A program made the position numbers and the translations under genes. This document shows, in pieces, positions 61,188 through 64,000 of a stretch of DNA of 64,000 bases. How positions within the stretch are numbered: position 1 is the stretch's first letter; each line of letters begins with the position of its first letter. Source of the DNA: Hymenolepis diminuta. Its lineage: Eukaryota; Platyhelminthes; Cestoda; Cyclophyllidea; Hymenolepididae. Location of the stretch: assembly GCA_900708905.1 (NCBI GenBank), contig CAADRB010000005.1, positions 3,510,791-3,574,790 of the forward strand, written 5' to 3'. The notes under the pieces were generated by a model that saw only the letters and a program-made list of their open reading frames with translations, made no database searches and was not told where the DNA came from.

Positions 61188-61463
61188 CTACTCATTGCGT
61201 AACCAAGAGGAACAATATAGGGTGGAAGTGATGCCTATAGTGGTAGTGAGTAGGAGTAGATGGGAGGTGTATATTTTTGAGGAGGGAACAATCTTGTCCC
61301 CAAAACGCCCCGGAAACAGATATACAGAGAGAGGTATGCTCTCCAAAGGCTGTCGCAGGAAAAGGGTGTGTGCCGTAGCTGCAACTGGGCTAATTTGAAC
61401 TCTGTTTAGACGAGTGGCGTTTGGGGGCGAAAAATCGTCACAATCGTCGGTGAAGCGTGACAT
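61188..61463 (-). CDS. Candidate calpain N-terminal exon
   Basis: An ATG-led open frame (ATG 61463-61461) starts MSRFTDDCDDFSPPNATRLN, which resembles the F-x-D-x-x-F-P pattern near the N-terminus of classical calpains. Further on, FLRQPLESI and GRFGDKIV loosely resemble W-x-RP-x-EI and the segment before the active-site exon. No donor found here phases directly with the exon at 57005, so either another small exon exists or this frame is fortuitous. Similarity is weak. Confidence 0.28.
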   Translation of the reverse strand: MSRFTDDCDDFSPPNATRLNRVQISPVAATAHTLFLRQPLESIPLSVYLFPGRFGDKIVPSSKIYTSHLLLLTTTIGITSTLYCSSWLRNE

Positions 61464-61829
61464 TCATCAGAAATAAATTTCTCTTTTATTGCAAATGACC
61501 CTTTTTTCTAAATAATTTTAAAATTTTCTGAATCATTTTTAAGCGAAATATGTGAAATTTATCAAATTTTGCGTATATTTGGTCGCAAAAATTGTAATAA
61601 AGAGTATAATAATTCACAGAGCAGTTTTACCAAATTCCATTTCTGGATCTAATTAGCCTGAATACCAACCTTCAGTGGTTAAAGTTTTGTTTTATTTTAT
61701 TAACTTCTTGAAGCATTCTTCAGTCAACCTCCAGTACATAATGAATTAATAGTTCTTCATTTCAAATTAAAAGATTAAATTAAAATTAAGAAGAAATTTC
61801 ATGTAACGTCCTAACTAAGGCGTCGTCTC

Positions 61830-62075
61830 TATTGTCGTTAGCTAAAAGTGGTCTGATCTGCCTAAGCCTTTTTCCAAGCTCATTCAGGGGATTGTCGACA
61901 ATGCTTGACTGGATTATAAAGATTGTATTCTAGAGGCAAGGTTATAAGGAATCCGCATTAACCATACTTCGTGTTGACCAGAGCTAATTGGTTTGATTGT
62001 CTACCAATATTACTAGATGCGTAAGGATGAATGTTAATCTCGTGACCTCTGACTAGGTAGACATACACGTTGACT
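61830..62075 (-). repeat. Probable SINE copy, diverged
   Basis: CTAAGCCTTTTTCCAAGCTC at one end and GTGACCTCTGACTAGGTAGA at the other sit at the spacing seen in the minus-oriented full copies. Confidence 0.4.
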
Positions 62076-63104
62076 ACAAAATATCAAATGACCTCTACGC
62101 TCATTTTTCATATGAATTGTACTTTTGGCCATCACCTGGCTATATCAACTTTCCCGATTTACGAATGGATAAAGAACCGCAAAAAAACAGACATAACCGA
62201 GCAACGCCGACGTTTTCAACAAAATTTAAACCTTTTATGTACACTTTTTCATTTAACTTAAATGAAAATGTTTATTACCGCATTAAATGATGCTGTAAAC
62301 AAAATTAGTAGATTTGACACTAAACCGCTTTTTTGTCCTCAATGCCACTAGCCAAGTTCAAATTACAGAGTTATAAATTCAATTCAGAGTTATAAATGTA
62401 CCAAAATGCAGAAAGAGCAAATCTTCTTACCCTACCATAACAGTCATTTTGGTTAGATCTCCTATTATGGGAAATAAGTCATTTTATGCGGAATAGCTTA
62501 AGGCAATATGGGCTCTTTGTCTTTTATTTAAGCAAATACTCGATCTTCAAATAACTATCGCCCTCAGAAAGGCAGAGCGTATGAGTTTCATAAGCGATAT
62601 GTGGCATTGCCATTTAAGTCGTGGCATCTCAGAAATTTTAGATTTTCTGAAAAGGAACTGGCCTAATAAACGAAACCCCCGGTAATTGCTGAGTATTTTC
62701 AGAAATCTAAGGAGAAGGAAGAGAAAACATCTATTCAGGACTTCTCTTCTTCCACGCTCAAAAATAATAGAATACCCTTTAATTTAATTTGTTCATATTA
62801 AATAACTTTTATTATATTAAAAGATCTCGGCTGTTATTATCTATCTGAGTTTCCGTAAAAGAAATAAATATATCAAAGCGGTACAAATGACCGCCCAAAT
62901 AAATCAGCTGGTTAATGAAATTTGAATATCGCAGACATGCGTTCACCCAGAAACCTAGAAAATAAACGATAAACTCGGAATTTGAGGGTCCTAAAATGTT
63001 GAATGATGAACTTGGGAAGATGGACAAGTGAATGTAATCAGAATTAGAAAAGTAAAAATCTTGGTGTCCTGACTTCGTTGTCTACTTTCACACTATATCT
63101 CCGG

Positions 63105-63182
63105 GAAATATTAATTAGCACAGTTGGTTAGTGCGTCAGTCTCATAATTTGAAGGTCACGAGTGCGAGCCCCGGCCTGGGCA
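63105..63182 (+). repeat. tRNA-Met(CAT)-like pseudogene sequence
   Basis: CAGTTGGTTAGTGCGTCAGT, then CTCATAATTTGAAGGTC and GAGTGCGAGCC closely match the D arm, CAT anticodon arm and T loop of elongator tRNA-Met. The acceptor stem does not pair (no complement to GCCTGGG) and the T stem is broken, so it is not a functional tRNA gene. Confidence 0.7.
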
Positions 63183-63194
63183 GGTGCCTCATAG

Positions 63195-63405
63195 TCCTGG
63201 TGGCGCTTTGGTTAACATGCCCGTCTACAAAGGCAGAAGTCATCGCTGGACATCCAGTAGTGTTGGTGACCGGCCGATCTGGTTAATTATGGCCAACAAA
63301 ATAGGTGCTAGAATTAGGGGTTCATGTAAGAGCGACTCCAGGATACCTTTAATCTGGTCTACTCAAATGCTTCGAACACTCTCCTAATGGACTTGAGAAG
63401 CTTGT
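63195..63405 (+). repeat. SINE copy next to a tRNA-Met-like head
   Basis: Starts CCTGGTGGCGCTTTGGTTAA and continues with GACCGGCCGATCTGGTTAAT and a tail with CTCTCCTAATGGACTTG. Confidence 0.65.
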
Positions 63406-64000
63406 TAACCTTTTACTGCATTTAAGTATGTATGCATAACCATTTATAAAAACAGTTACGTTTATATTACAATATGGCAGCTTTGAAAAATTTAAAAAAT
63501 CCCATATTTTGCTGACAACTTGGATTTGCCTAATTTCGGCACTACTTATTTTTTGCAAAATATGAAATTATAAAATTAAAATTCATTTGCTTTTTTTCTT
63601 TAAATCAATTAAAATTAAGCTTATGCAATAAATTGTGAGACTTCCGATTTCCGACTTGATATTTAAAGCGCTAAACTTTACTAAAACAAAATCTACAACA
63701 TCTTGGCGAGATCTTAATGGTACTTCTGTTTTAAAAAATACAATGCTTTTTCACTGCATATTTAACCACCGACTGATGAGTGTCATGATATAGCACCCTT
63801 CAATTGATGAAGTAGTTCTGCAAGAGAATATTATTTCTGCATCGATCTATGAAGTTTTCGACACTTATTCCTGAACGTCCGATCAAGTAACTTTGCGTTT
63901 TAAGTTAATCTATTTTAATTGAAAGAAGTCTACTGTTGTGCTAGCTTCTCTGATTATTTGAAGATGACTGTGTTACAAGATCTAACCCTTGCGCTCTTAA

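Larger units (their letters stand above)
57006..64000. other. Region upstream of the calpain active-site exon
   Basis: Apart from the candidate N-terminal exon, no coding exon could be recognised. It holds a degenerate echo of the active-site exon (57895-57940), an AT-rich palindrome near 59595-59653, a possible SINE near 61830-62075, and a SINE with tRNA-Met-like head at 63105-63405. Much of it is probably 5' intron or promoter of the calpain gene. Confidence 0.5.

Noticed and set aside
63105..63182. Functional tRNA-Met gene
   Set aside because: Anticodon arm and loops fit, but acceptor and T stems do not pair.
1..64000. CRISPR arrays, operons, ribosome-binding sites, spliced-leader RNA gene
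   Set aside because: The sequence is eukaryotic with spliced genes; no regularly spaced repeats were seen and no spliced-leader motif was recognised.

Overview
The window is eukaryotic nuclear DNA from an animal. Coding exons are short and scattered, joined by GT..AG introns of 31 bases to about 10 kb, in an AT-rich background full of decayed mobile elements. The two recognisable genes are a kinetochore protein and a classical calpain, both animal families. The AT bias, the mix of tiny and huge introns, the Gypsy-type debris and the tRNA-derived SINEs fit a parasitic flatworm best. That placement is inference, since no species-diagnostic sequence is visible. Layout: bases 1-14467 (+) hold the 3' half of a KNTC1/Rod-like gene. 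Fifteen exons were traced, and all but one junction keep a consistent reading phase. Bases 14468-22293 are intergenic, with dispersed repeats and a possible integrase scrap. Bases 22294-57005 (-) hold a calpain of which eight exons were traced, from the active-site cysteine to the stop codon; all seven junctions agree in phase. Its introns contain a solo-LTR-like element around an assembly gap, a dead Gypsy gag fragment with an LTR-like flank, many SINE copies and a promoter-like island. Bases 57006-64000 lie upstream of the calpain. They contain one candidate N-terminal exon, a decayed echo of the active-site exon and more SINEs, including one with a tRNA-Met-like sequence next to it. The main biological point is that the calpain keeps the catalytic Cys and Asn contexts but has Gln in place of the catalytic His, and its second EF-hand has lost its calcium ligands. 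It is probably a catalytically dead calpain homologue. KNTC1/Rod works with ZW10 and Zwilch as the RZZ complex at kinetochores; nothing suggests a functional link between the two genes, which converge tail to tail. All splice sites were read by eye. No conserved-domain, homology or transcript search was run, and family comparisons rest on memory of the families.
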